Shown here piece after piece: positions 23,393 to 31,502 of a stretch of 64,000 nt of DNA. Origin of the DNA: Chromobacterium sinusclupearum. Lineage in GTDB: Bacteria > Pseudomonadota > Gammaproteobacteria > Burkholderiales > Chromobacteriaceae. The translations under genes were made by a program, and so were the position numbers. The notes under the pieces were generated by a model. It did not search any database, had not been told where the DNA came from, and saw only the letters and a list, made by a program, of their open reading frames with translations. Positions within the stretch are counted from its first letter, which is position 1. The number at the start of each line of letters is the position of its first letter. Location of the stretch: NCBI RefSeq assembly GCF_002902845.1, contig NZ_PPTF01000015.1, positions 37,652 through 101,651 of the forward strand. The letters run 5' to 3'.

Positions 23393-24064
23393 TTAGCCCT
23401 CTTCCGCCATGAGCTGCTCGCGCAGGCTGGCCACGCAATGCTCCAGCCGCTGCTGGCAGCCGGCGTCCGCCTCGAATTCGACGCCGCGCACGCGGCATTC
23501 GCCCGGCGCCAGCGCCGGATCGGCGGACAATTGCCAGCGTGCGGCCCGCTCCGGCGCCAGTTCGCGGATGCGCTGGCACTCCTCCGGATTGAGCAGCACC
23601 TCCACCTCGCCCTGCGCATGCGCGCCCTGCGGCAAGGCGGCCAGCGTCTCTTCCACCAGGTCCAGAATCTGCACCGGCTTCAGCGCCAGTTCGCAACGAA
23701 TCACCTGGCGCGCCACCTTGGCCACCAGATCGACGACTTCGTCGCGTTGCGCGGCCTGGTAATCGCGGCACAGCTTGCGCAATTGTTTGATGGCGGCCTC
23801 CAGCGGCGCCGCCAGTTGATTCAAGCCGGCCAGGGTTTCGGCGCGCGCGGCGGCGGCGCCTTCGGCGCGGCCCTGCTCCAGCCCAGCCTGGTAGCCCGCA
23901 TCGCGGCCGGCCGCCTCGCCGCTGTCGTAGCCCTCGCGGTAGCCGGCATCCATGCCCTGGCGGAAGCCGTCGGCGGCGGAGGCCTGCACCTCGGCCGCGG
24001 CGGCCGGCGCCAGCGGCGCGCCCTCGATCAGCGGCGGAAAGCGGAACGGTCTCCAGGCCTTCAC
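23393..24064 (-). CDS. fliH: Flagellar export regulator FliH, with a run of ten glycine repeats
   Basis: 223 residues; GTG start overlapping the fliG stop (GTGA). FliH dimerises, holds FliI at the C ring and inhibits its ATPase. Residues 33-69 hold ten glycines spaced exactly four apart (33, 37, 41 and so on to 69), a long unbroken G-x3-G helix-packing array known from FliH and related secretion proteins. The C-terminal part (KVARQVIRCELAL; VEVLLNPEECQRI) resembles the FliI-binding domain shared with F1 subunits. Confidence 0.9.
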   Translation of the reverse strand: MKAWRPFRFPPLIEGAPLAPAAAAEVQASAADGFRQGMDAGYREGYDSGEAAGRDAGYQAGLEQGRAEGAAAARAETLAGLNQLAAPLEAAIKQLRKLCRDYQAAQRDEVVDLVAKVARQVIRCELALKPVQILDLVEETLAALPQGAHAQGEVEVLLNPEECQRIRELAPERAARWQLSADPALAPGECRVRGVEFEADAGCQQRLEHCVASLREQLMAEEG

Positions 24065-25119
24065 TCGACCACCTCCTCAGGGAACAGCTGCAGATCGATC
24101 TCGCCGGCATCGGCCAATTGTCTCACCTGGGCCATGATTTCGCGGCGCGCTTCCTCGACGCGGCTCTTGGGCACCGGGCCGGAACGGCGCATCGTCGCTT
24201 CGAAGTTCTGCGCCTGGCGGCGCGGCATGGTCTGGATGATGGCGTCGCGCACGGCTGGCTCGGCGCCTTTCAGCGAGATGGTCCACTGTTCCAGCGCAAT
24301 GTCCTCGCAGATGCGCATCAGCACCTCTTCGGTCTGGCGCGACAAGATGAAGAAGTCGTACATCCTCGCCTCGATCTCGTCGACGATGTCCGGATCGTGC
24401 GCGCGCAGCAGCTCCATCATCCGGCTGCGGTCGCCCGGCAGGCGGTTGATGATGTCGGCGGTTTGCTGCATGCCCTCCACCGCCGTGCTCTGGGTGTGCA
24501 GGCTTTCCAGGCAGCGATCCACCAGCTCTTCCAGCTCGTGCAGCAGTTCGCGGTCCACATCCTTCAACCTGGCCACATTGACCAGCACGCTGTCGCGGCT
24601 GGCGGCAGGCAAGGCGTCCACCACCTGGCCGGCCAAGGCCGGCGGCAGGAAAGCTAGGAACACAGCCTGCATCCGCACGTGCTCGACGGCGATGCGGTCG
24701 GCCAGCCATTGCGGCGACACCCATTGCAGCCGCGCCATCTTGGGCCGGATGGCATCGCCATAGATGGTGTCCAGCACGCTGCCGGCGATGTCGCCCCCCA
24801 GCGCCAGCTCCAGCGAGCGCTTGAGGAAGCTGCGGCTGGCGCCGTGCACGCCGCTCTGCTCGCGATATTCGTCAAAGAAACGCTGCATGGTGGTTTTCAC
24901 CGCGTCCACCTTGATGCCGCTCATGCCGGACATGGCTTGCGTCACTTGCAGCAGCTCCTCCCGGCTGAGGCAGCGCAGCACGGCCGCGGCCGGCTCTTCG
25001 CCCATGCAAAGCAGCAGCACGGCGGCTTGCTCGATGGCGCTCATCTGGCCATGGCCGGCAGGCGGTTGCGGGGGAACGTAAGCCGGAGACTCCGGCGGCG
25101 GATTATTGTTTGCGTCCAT
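24061..25119 (-). CDS. fliG: Lateral motor switch protein FliG
   Basis: 352 residues. The N-terminal domain (30-120) starts after a 25-residue Pro-rich extension. Middle and C-terminal armadillo-like helices follow. The torque helix keeps Lys284 and Arg301, equivalent to E. coli Lys264 and Arg281. The two acidic residues Asp288 and Asp289 correspond here to Ala308 and Thr309 (with Glu307 beside them), and Arg297 to Pro317 followed by Lys318. FliG couples FliF to the stators. The gene overlaps fliF by 17 bases and fliH by GTGA. The EIDLQLFPEEVVE tail is normal for FliG. Confidence 0.93.
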   Translation of the reverse strand: MDANNNPPPESPAYVPPQPPAGHGQMSAIEQAAVLLLCMGEEPAAAVLRCLSREELLQVTQAMSGMSGIKVDAVKTTMQRFFDEYREQSGVHGASRSFLKRSLELALGGDIAGSVLDTIYGDAIRPKMARLQWVSPQWLADRIAVEHVRMQAVFLAFLPPALAGQVVDALPAASRDSVLVNVARLKDVDRELLHELEELVDRCLESLHTQSTAVEGMQQTADIINRLPGDRSRMMELLRAHDPDIVDEIEARMYDFFILSRQTEEVLMRICEDIALEQWTISLKGAEPAVRDAIIQTMPRRQAQNFEATMRRSGPVPKSRVEEARREIMAQVRQLADAGEIDLQLFPEEVVE

Positions 25120-26776
25120 TGTTCTGCACCCATTGCTTGACCACTTCCGCGACGCGCTCCGGCTCCTTGGCCGCCAGCCCCTTCAGGTGCTCCACCATCA
25201 CGTCCACCGGCGAACCAGCCGGCGGCAGATCGTAATTTTCCAAGAGCGGCACCACCGCGCTGTCGCCCGGCGCGGCCGCCAGCGCGGCCTGGCGCTGGGT
25301 CGCGGCCTCGCGCAGCGGACGGTTGTCCAGCAGCGGATCTTCCGGCGTCACGTCGAGTTCGTCCGGCGCGTAGTCGCGCAGTTTGTGTTCGGCCAGTTGG
25401 CGGGCGATCTTCAGCAACGGCCGCGCCAGCAGCAAATAGGCCAGCAGCAGCGCTACGGCGTAGGCCGTCCAGCGCGCGCCTTCATACCAGGTTTCCGGCT
25501 GCTGCCAGATCGGCTCCTCCTGCGGCGCGGCGGCGAAGTGAAGCGCGGACACCGCCAGCACATCGCCGCGCTCGGCGTTGATGCCCAAGCCGTTGCGCAG
25601 CAGCTTGTCGATATTGGCCAGGTCGGCCGGCTGCCAGCCCTTGCGGCCCGGCGCCGCGGCCTGGTTCAGCACCACGGCCACGCTGAGGCGGCGCAGGGTA
25701 CCGCGCGCTTTCTTGATATTGGTGATGTTGCGGTCGTAGGCGTACTGGCGGGTGACGGCGTTCTTGCTGTTGCCGGCTTTCTCGCCGGCCGCGCCGGACG
25801 AATCGGTATTGACCGGCCGGTTGCTCAGGGAGCCGGGCACGCCCAGCGCGGCGCGCTCGGTGCTGGTTTCCTCGCGCGAAGCCTCATTGGTGACCTTGGG
25901 CGCTTCGCCGTATTTTTCGCGGGTTTCCTCGACCCGGTCGTTGTCCACGTCGGCCGTCACGCTGACCTTGAAATTGTCGGCGCCCAAGGCCGGCGTCAAC
26001 AGGTCGCGCACATTCTGCAAGGCCTCCTGACGGAAGCGCTTGGCCGCCTCGCTGTCGGTCGCCGACAGATTGCCGTCGCTGAGGTCGATGCGCCCGGACA
26101 GCAGCGCGCCGGCCTGATCCACCAGCGTCACCTGCGACGGCTCCAGCGTGGACACGCTGCCCGCCACCAGTTTGACCACCGCGGCGATCTGCTCATTCGA
26201 CAACTGCTGGCCCGGTTTCAGCGTCACCACCACCGAGGCGGAGCCCTTCTCGCTGCCGGCGGTGACGAAGGAGGTGCTGCGCGGCAGCGACAAATGCACG
26301 CGCGCGGCGCGCACCGGGTCCAACGCCATGATGCTCTGCGCCAGCTCGCCTTCCAAGCCGCGGCGGAAGCGCACGTCCTGCACGAACTGGCTGACGCCCA
26401 GCGGATCGTTCTTGTCCAGCAGCTCCAGCCCGGCGGGCAACTGCGCCACCACCCCTTTGGCCGCCAGCTGCATGCGCGCGCGGGCCAGATCGGCGTCCGG
26501 CACCAGCACCTGGCCGGTTTGCGGATGGATGCGATACGGAATCTTGTCGGCATCGAGCGCCGCCATCATGTCGGCGCTGTTGACTTTCTCCTGGGCGCCG
26601 AACACCGGCTTGTAGCTGGCATCGTCGCGCCACAGCCACAAGGTGGCCGCCACGCTGACGCCTATGGCCAAGAGCACGATGGGCAGCAGCGTGCGCCAGG
26701 CGTTGTCCGGCAGCAGACGGCGGCCGGCCATTCTTTGTTGTACCGCGGCAAAGCCGCTGCGCAGTTGTTTGACCAC
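25103..26776 (-). CDS. fliF: Flagellar MS-ring protein FliF
   Basis: 557 residues, GTG start preceded by GGGGCGGG. One transmembrane segment near 28-48, then the ring-building domains (YKPVFGAQEKVNSADMMAALD; LARARMQLAAKG; FVQDVRFRRGLEGELAQSI; LPRSTSFV), a disordered region, and a second transmembrane segment near 440-460. The C-terminal tail (about 530-557) binds FliG. It forms the first ring built in the inner membrane. The reading frame overlaps fliG by 17 bases. Confidence 0.95.
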   Translation of the reverse strand: MVKQLRSGFAAVQQRMAGRRLLPDNAWRTLLPIVLLAIGVSVAATLWLWRDDASYKPVFGAQEKVNSADMMAALDADKIPYRIHPQTGQVLVPDADLARARMQLAAKGVVAQLPAGLELLDKNDPLGVSQFVQDVRFRRGLEGELAQSIMALDPVRAARVHLSLPRSTSFVTAGSEKGSASVVVTLKPGQQLSNEQIAAVVKLVAGSVSTLEPSQVTLVDQAGALLSGRIDLSDGNLSATDSEAAKRFRQEALQNVRDLLTPALGADNFKVSVTADVDNDRVEETREKYGEAPKVTNEASREETSTERAALGVPGSLSNRPVNTDSSGAAGEKAGNSKNAVTRQYAYDRNITNIKKARGTLRRLSVAVVLNQAAAPGRKGWQPADLANIDKLLRNGLGINAERGDVLAVSALHFAAAPQEEPIWQQPETWYEGARWTAYAVALLLAYLLLARPLLKIARQLAEHKLRDYAPDELDVTPEDPLLDNRPLREAATQRQAALAAAPGDSAVVPLLENYDLPPAGSPVDVMVEHLKGLAAKEPERVAEVVKQWVQNNGRKQ

Positions 26777-26787
26777 TTGCCCGCCCC

Positions 26788-27129
26788 TTACAGCTGCATC
26801 TTGATCAGCTCGTCCACCGCGCCGACCACTTTGTTACGCACCTGCATCAGCATGGAAAAGGACAGGCTGGCTTCCTGGCTCATCAGCATGGCGCCGACCA
26901 GATCGTCGCTCTGGCCGCTATCCACCTCGGTCATCTTTTCCGACGCCAGACGGTTCTGTTGATCGACGTCGCGCACGGCCGCCACCATCGCCTGGCCGAA
27001 GCTATGCGCGGCCGGCGTCTCGTCCTGCGCCGGCCGCGGCGCCGCGACGGCGCCTTGGCCAAGCGCGTTCATCTCGCCCAGCAGCTGGTTGCGGTCGGCA
27101 TGAATCATCAAACCGAGATTGGCGGCCAT
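26788..27129 (-). CDS. fliE: Flagellar hook-basal body adapter protein FliE
   Basis: 113 residues, normal length. The C-terminal helix SQEASLSFSMLMQVRNKVVGAVDELIKMQL is the typical FliE end that joins the MS ring to the rod. The start has AAGGATGGGAT upstream. It is the first gene of the fliEFGHIJ run, 234 bases from the divergent fliM; a sigma-54-like promoter is visible in between. Confidence 0.92.
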   Translation of the reverse strand: MAANLGLMIHADRNQLLGEMNALGQGAVAAPRPAQDETPAAHSFGQAMVAAVRDVDQQNRLASEKMTEVDSGQSDDLVGAMLMSQEASLSFSMLMQVRNKVVGAVDELIKMQL

Positions 27130-27281
27130 ATCCCATCCTTAGAGTTCAAATCGTTTGAAGCCCGCGCCGTTTATTGACTGCGCTAACAAGTCTTGATGCA
27201 GGCTGCCGGATTTTAAACTCAATGATTTATTTAAATGCCGGTACTTTTCACAACGCTAAGCGTGAATTTTCCCCCTTTACC

Positions 27282-27297
27282 GCAAGCGGCCAACCAG
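27282..27297 (-). promoter_or_regulatory. Sigma-54-like promoter for fliE operon (tentative)
   Basis: The minus strand reads CTGGTTGGCCGCTTGC, with GG and GC ten bases apart and an intact TTGC -12 element. The -24 element keeps TGG but not CAC. It lies about 150 bases upstream of the fliE ATG. The rest of the 27130-27362 gap is AT-rich and should hold the fliM promoter, which I could not define. Confidence 0.35.
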
Positions 27298-27362
27298 TAA
27301 GATGCACACTCCCAGCAATAGCCGGGGGTTGTCCGCAACCTCCCCACGAACGACACACCGTC

Positions 27363-28202
27363 ATGCCCAAAGCCAAAATCGTTGCGCCGGAGGACGGCGC
27401 CCGCCTGCAGGCCTTGGATCTGCGCACCCTGGGCCGGCCGACCCACCTGCTGCCGTTGTTCGCCCGCGCGCTGCGGCAGGATCTGGGCGACTTCTTCGAG
27501 CGCGAGCTGAACCGGCGCTATCACGCCGGCTTCCGCCTGTCTGCGCTCAACCAGCATTTGCCCGCCGCCGACGAGCTGCGCTGGCAGTGGCACGCGCTGG
27601 ACGATTGGCAGCTGGGCAGCCATTTCGACCGCGGCCTGCTGCTGGGCATCCTCGATTACCGCTTTGGCGCCGACGGCGCCGCGGCCAAAGACGAGCTGCC
27701 GGCGGAGACGGAAACCGAGCGCAGGCTGGCGAGAACCTTGGCCGAACGGCTGCTGCCGCGGCTGGCTGGCGTTATCCACCGCCTGGCTGGCCGCGACGCG
27801 CCAGACATCACCCTCCGCCCGCAAGGCTTCGCGCCGCAGCCGGCCTGGCAACTGGAACTGGACGTCGCAGACGGCGATCGGCCGCTGGGCGCGCTGCGCC
27901 TGCGCCTGGACCACACCGCCTTCGACGCGCTGCTGCAAAGCCTGTCCGGCCAGCGGCCGCGCCTGCCCGGCCCTGCCGAACGCGCCCGCTTCGACGAGAC
28001 GCTGCAGCTGCGGCTGAACGCGCGCCTGCTGCAGCAAGCGCTGCCGCTGGGCGCCATCCTCGATTTGAAACCCGGCAGCGTGCTGCCGGTATCGCTGCCG
28101 CCGCGCGCCGAGGTCTGCGTGCGCGAGACGCCGCTGTTTTCGGCCCAGGTGGCGGAGCGCCAGGGCAAGCTGTGCCTGAGCGGCTTCGCCGATATCGAAT
28201 GA
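27363..28202 (+). CDS. fliM: Lateral flagellar switch protein FliM, lacking the CheY-binding peptide
   Basis: 279 residues, shorter than the usual 330. The middle domain and the C-terminal FliN-like SpoA domain (ILDLKPGSVLPVSLP; VRETPLFSAQVAERQGKLCL) are recognisable. The N terminus starts PKAKIVAPEDGARLQALDL and has no LSQxEIDALL-type motif, the segment that binds phosphorylated CheY in chemotactic motors. The start at 27363 has no obvious Shine-Dalgarno, but no upstream in-frame codon recovers the motif. First gene of fliMNPQR-flhBA, divergent from fliE. The stop overlaps an ATG (ATGA) that could also start fliN. Confidence 0.88.
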   Translation: MPKAKIVAPEDGARLQALDLRTLGRPTHLLPLFARALRQDLGDFFERELNRRYHAGFRLSALNQHLPAADELRWQWHALDDWQLGSHFDRGLLLGILDYRFGADGAAAKDELPAETETERRLARTLAERLLPRLAGVIHRLAGRDAPDITLRPQGFAPQPAWQLELDVADGDRPLGALRLRLDHTAFDALLQSLSGQRPRLPGPAERARFDETLQLRLNARLLQQALPLGAILDLKPGSVLPVSLPPRAEVCVRETPLFSAQVAERQGKLCLSGFADIE

Positions 28203-28219
28203 GTACCGAAGGAAACCCG

Positions 28220-28561
28220 ATGGATCACAACCAAGATTTCGACCTGGACGGCATTCTGGACGGACTGGACACGCCGGCGCCGGCCGCCGAGGCAGCCGCG
28301 CCCGCCCGCGACATGACGCCGTTTCTGCGCAAGATTCCGGTCAAGCTGACGCTGGAAGTCGGCGGCGCGGACATCTCGCTGGCCGACCTGTGCCGCATTG
28401 GCCCCGGTTCGGTGGTGGAACTGGACAAAGTGGCCGGCGAGCCGCTGGACATCAAGGTCAACGGCACAACCATAGGCCGCGCCGAGGTGGTGGTGTCCGG
28501 CGACAACTACGGCCTGCGCGTAGTGGAACTGAACGACCTGCAGCTGGACAGCCTGGCTTGA
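28220..28561 (+). CDS. fliN: Flagellar switch protein FliN
   Basis: 113 residues from the ATG preceded by GAAGGA; an ATG at 28199 overlapping the fliM stop would add seven residues. The SpoA domain occupies residues 35-113 (IPVKLTLEVGGADISLADL; GSVVELDKVAGEPLDIKVNG; VVVSGDNYGLRVVEL), the conserved core of FliN. It forms the bottom of the C ring and helps dock FliH. The stop overlaps the fliP ATG (TGATG). There is no fliO between fliN and fliP. Confidence 0.93.
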   Translation: MDHNQDFDLDGILDGLDTPAPAAEAAAPARDMTPFLRKIPVKLTLEVGGADISLADLCRIGPGSVVELDKVAGEPLDIKVNGTTIGRAEVVVSGDNYGLRVVELNDLQLDSLA

Positions 28562-29304
28562 TGAAACGGATTGCCACACTGGCCGCCGCAGCGGCCACTC
28601 TGCTGCTGGCCGCACCCGCCTGGGCCGAACCCCTGAAGCTGCTCTCAGCCAACGCCGGCGGCATGCCGGTGGATTTCACGATCAAGACTCAGATCCTGAT
28701 CCTGATGACGGCGCTGGGCCTGTTGCCGGTGCTGGCGCTGATGATGACCAGCTTCACCCGCTTCGTCATCGTGCTGTCCTTGTTGCGCCAGGCGCTGGGC
28801 CTGCAGCAGGGCCTGCCCAACCGCCTGATCACCGGCGTGGCGCTGATCCTGACCTTGCTGGTGATGCGGCCGGTGGGCTTGCAGGTGTGGAACGAGGCCA
28901 TGGTGCCGTTCGATCAGGACAAGATCACCATGCAGCAGGCGCTGGAGATCGCCGCCAAGCCGGTCAGCCGCTTCATGCTGGCGCAAACCAGCAAGACCGC
29001 GCTGGCCCAGGTGGCCAAGCTGTCCGGCGAGGGCGACGTCGCCCATCCGGAAGACCACGCCTTCACCGTCAAGCTGGCGGCTTTTGTGCTGTCCGAGCTG
29101 AAAACCGCGTTCCAGATCGGCTGCATGCTGTTCATCCCTTTCCTGGTGATAGACCTGGTGGTGTCCAGCGTACTGATGGCGATGGGCATGATGATGCTGT
29201 CGCCGCTGGTGATCTCGCTGCCGCTAAAGCTCTTGCTGTTCGTGCTGGTGGACGGCTGGTCGCTGACCGTCAACACCCTGGTCACGTCGATACAGGCTTA
29301 TTAG
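28561..29304 (+). CDS. fliP: Flagellar export gate protein FliP
   Basis: 247 residues with a cleavable-looking signal (MKRIATLAAAAATLLLAAPAWA), a known FliP feature. Membrane segments follow, with SFTRFVIVLSLLRQALG and the C-terminal DLVVSSVLMAMGMMML..PLKLLLFVLVDGW, both hallmark FliP stretches. It forms the core of the export gate with FliQ and FliR. In many bacteria FliO stabilises FliP during assembly; no fliO is encoded here. Confidence 0.95.
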   Translation: MKRIATLAAAAATLLLAAPAWAEPLKLLSANAGGMPVDFTIKTQILILMTALGLLPVLALMMTSFTRFVIVLSLLRQALGLQQGLPNRLITGVALILTLLVMRPVGLQVWNEAMVPFDQDKITMQQALEIAAKPVSRFMLAQTSKTALAQVAKLSGEGDVAHPEDHAFTVKLAAFVLSELKTAFQIGCMLFIPFLVIDLVVSSVLMAMGMMMLSPLVISLPLKLLLFVLVDGWSLTVNTLVTSIQAY

Positions 29305-29317
29305 GAGAGACGGAGCC

Positions 29318-29590
29318 ATGCTGACACCCGATATCGCCATCGACATCGTCAACGACAGCCTGCGCGTAGTCGTGACGCTGGTGGTGCTGCTGGTGCTGCC
29401 CAGCCTGATCGTCGGCGTGGTGGTCAGCCTGATCCAGGCCGCCACCCAGATCAACGAACAGACGCTGTCCTTCCTGCCGCGGCTGTTGATCGTGCTGTTG
29501 ACCATCGCCTTGGCCGGCCACTGGATCACCGGCTATCTGATGGACTTCTGCGTCGCCATGTTCCAGCGCGCCGCCAGCCAGGTGGGCTAG
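29318..29590 (+). CDS. fliQ: Flagellar export gate protein FliQ
   Basis: 90 residues, two membrane helices (about 14-36 and 53-72). The conserved LPSLIVGVVVSLIQAATQINEQTL stretch is typical. AGGAGAGACGGAGCC gives a strong ribosome-binding site. The stop is directly followed by the fliR ATG. Confidence 0.95.
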   Translation: MLTPDIAIDIVNDSLRVVVTLVVLLVLPSLIVGVVVSLIQAATQINEQTLSFLPRLLIVLLTIALAGHWITGYLMDFCVAMFQRAASQVG

Positions 29591-30370
29591 ATGCAGGGAC
29601 TATACGCCCAGTTGCTGGACTTGCTCCCCGCCGTGTGGTGGCCGTTTTGCCGGCTGCTGGCGGCGTTCAGCATCGCGCCCTTCATCGGCGACGCCATGGT
29701 GCCGATGCCGGCGCGCATCGGCCTGGCGCTGGCGCTGGCCGTCGCCTGCCTGCCCATCATGCCGGCTCACTCGCCGATTGATCCGTTCTCCATGCACGGC
29801 GTAGCCGCCAGCGTGGAACAGATCATCATCGGCCTGCTGTTCGGCCTGGCCTTCCAACTGACCATGTCCATCCTGTCGCTGCTAGGCTTCCTGCTGTCGT
29901 CGCAAATGGGGCTGTCGATGGCGGTGATGAACGATCCCGGCAACGGCAACAGCTCCGACGTGGTCTCCAGCCTGCTCTACCTGCTGGCCGCCCTGCTGTT
30001 CTTCGCCATGGACGGCCATCTGGTGCTGGTGCAGGTGGTATACGCCAGCTTCCGCGCCTGGCCCCTGGGCGCGGGCATTCCGCAGGCGTCGCTGCCGGTG
30101 CTGGCGGCCAGCGTGGGCTGGGTGATGTCGGCCGCGGTGGTGCTGGCGTTGCCGGCGGTGTTCGCCACCTTCGTGGTGCAGGCTGGTTTCGGCATGATCA
30201 ACCGCGTGGCGCCGGCGCTTAACCTGTTTTCCTTGGGCTTCCCGGTGGTGACGCTGTTCGGCCTCGGCACGCTGACCCTGCTGATGCAGGTGCTGCCGCC
30301 GCAATACCTGAGCCTGAGCGGGCAGACGCTGCGCCTGCTGGACCAATTGCTGGGGATGGGCCATGGCTGA
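29591..30370 (+). CDS. fliR: Flagellar export gate protein FliR
   Basis: 259-residue membrane protein with about six hydrophobic segments; ends in QTLRLLDQLL. Conserved stretches include RIGLALALAVACLPIMP and LLGFLLSSQMGLSMAVMNDP. It completes the FliPQR pore. The start touches the fliQ stop, and its end overlaps flhB by eight bases. Confidence 0.93.
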   Translation: MQGLYAQLLDLLPAVWWPFCRLLAAFSIAPFIGDAMVPMPARIGLALALAVACLPIMPAHSPIDPFSMHGVAASVEQIIIGLLFGLAFQLTMSILSLLGFLLSSQMGLSMAVMNDPGNGNSSDVVSSLLYLLAALLFFAMDGHLVLVQVVYASFRAWPLGAGIPQASLPVLAASVGWVMSAAVVLALPAVFATFVVQAGFGMINRVAPALNLFSLGFPVVTLFGLGTLTLLMQVLPPQYLSLSGQTLRLLDQLLGMGHG

Positions 30371-31502
30371 GGCGCGCCAGGGCGACAAGACCGAAAAAGC
30401 CACGCCGCAACGGCTGCGCAAGGCGCGCGAGCAAGGCCAGGTGCCGCGCTCCAAAGACCTGGCCGCCGCGCTGGGCCTGATCCTGGCCTTGAAGCTGGTT
30501 TTCTGGCTGGCTCCGGACTGGCTGGACGATTTTCGCCGGCTGTTCGCGCTGGCCTTCGCCCCATTGGCCGGCCAGGGCGCGCTGGAGAACAGCTGGTCCA
30601 AGCTGTTCGCCGGCACCCTGCTGCTGATCCTGAAAATGCTGGCGCCGCTGACCGTCATTCCGCTGACCATGCTGCTGCTCAGCCTGTTTCCCGGCGGCTG
30701 GGTCTTCGTGCTGTCGCAGCTCAGTCCCAAGTTCGAGCGCATGAACCCGCTGGCGCATCTCTCCCGGCTGGCCTCGCCCAAGCACGCCAGCGAGATCGGC
30801 AAATCCATTCTGAAAGCGCTGATCCTGGGCTGGCTGCTGTACCGCATCGCCAGCGATTCGCTGCATGACTTCTTCGCCCTGCACAGCATGCCGCTGCTAC
30901 CGACCTTAACCGGCGCGGCGGATCTGCTGCTGGGCTGTCTGCTCAAGCTCTCCGCCGTGTTCCTGTTGTTCGCGCTGGCCGACTTACCGCTGCAGGTCTT
31001 CCTGTTCTTGAAACAACAAAGAATGAGCAAGCAGGAAATCAAGGAAGAGTACAAAAACACCGAAGGCCGCCCGGAAGTGCGCCAGCGCATCCGCCAGCTG
31101 CAGCGCCAACTGGCGCAGCGCGGCGTGCGCAAGGCGCTGCCGGGCGCCGATGTCATCATCGTCAACCCCAGCCACTACGCGGTGGCGCTGAAGTACGACG
31201 AAGATCGGGCCGAAGCGCCCTTCATCGTCGCCAAGGGCGTGGACGAGATGGCGCTGTACATCCGCCAGCTGGCGGACGAGCTGAAACTGACGGTGTTGCC
31301 GCTGCCGCCCTTGGCGCGCGCCGTCTACCACACCACCCAGGTCAACCAGCAGATCCCCGCGCCGCTGTACCGCGCGGTGGCGCAAGTGCTGACTTATGTT
31401 CTGCAACTGAAAGCGTTCCAGGCGGGCAACCGCCGCAAGCTCCCCACCCTGCCGGACCTGTCGGTACCGCGCGAACTGTCCGATCCCGAAGCCGCATCAT
31501 GA
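30363..31502 (+). CDS. flhB: Flagellar export switch protein FlhB (NPSH autocleavage variant)
   Basis: 379 residues. N-terminal cytoplasmic stretch DKTEKATPQRLRKAREQGQVPRS, four membrane segments, then the cytoplasmic domain. The self-cleavage site, NPTH in nearly all FlhB proteins, is NPSH here (Asn268-Pro269-Ser270-His271). Cleavage occurs after Asn and changes export specificity from hook to filament under FliK control. The Thr to Ser change is mild and cleavage is expected. The stop overlaps the flhA ATG (ATGA). Confidence 0.94.
   Translation: MAEARQGDKTEKATPQRLRKAREQGQVPRSKDLAAALGLILALKLVFWLAPDWLDDFRRLFALAFAPLAGQGALENSWSKLFAGTLLLILKMLAPLTVIPLTMLLLSLFPGGWVFVLSQLSPKFERMNPLAHLSRLASPKHASEIGKSILKALILGWLLYRIASDSLHDFFALHSMPLLPTLTGAADLLLGCLLKLSAVFLLFALADLPLQVFLFLKQQRMSKQEIKEEYKNTEGRPEVRQRIRQLQRQLAQRGVRKALPGADVIIVNPSHYAVALKYDEDRAEAPFIVAKGVDEMALYIRQLADELKLTVLPLPPLARAVYHTTQVNQQIPAPLYRAVAQVLTYVLQLKAFQAGNRRKLPTLPDLSVPRELSDPEAAS

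Noticed and set aside
25106..26962. Long open frame antisense to fliF
   Set aside because: His/Gln/Arg-rich shadow of fliF without domain or start signals.
27174..27362. Upstream extension of fliM to an earlier in-frame ATG
   Set aside because: The extra residues have no ribosome-binding site and do not resemble the FliM N terminus; they also cover the divergent promoter region.
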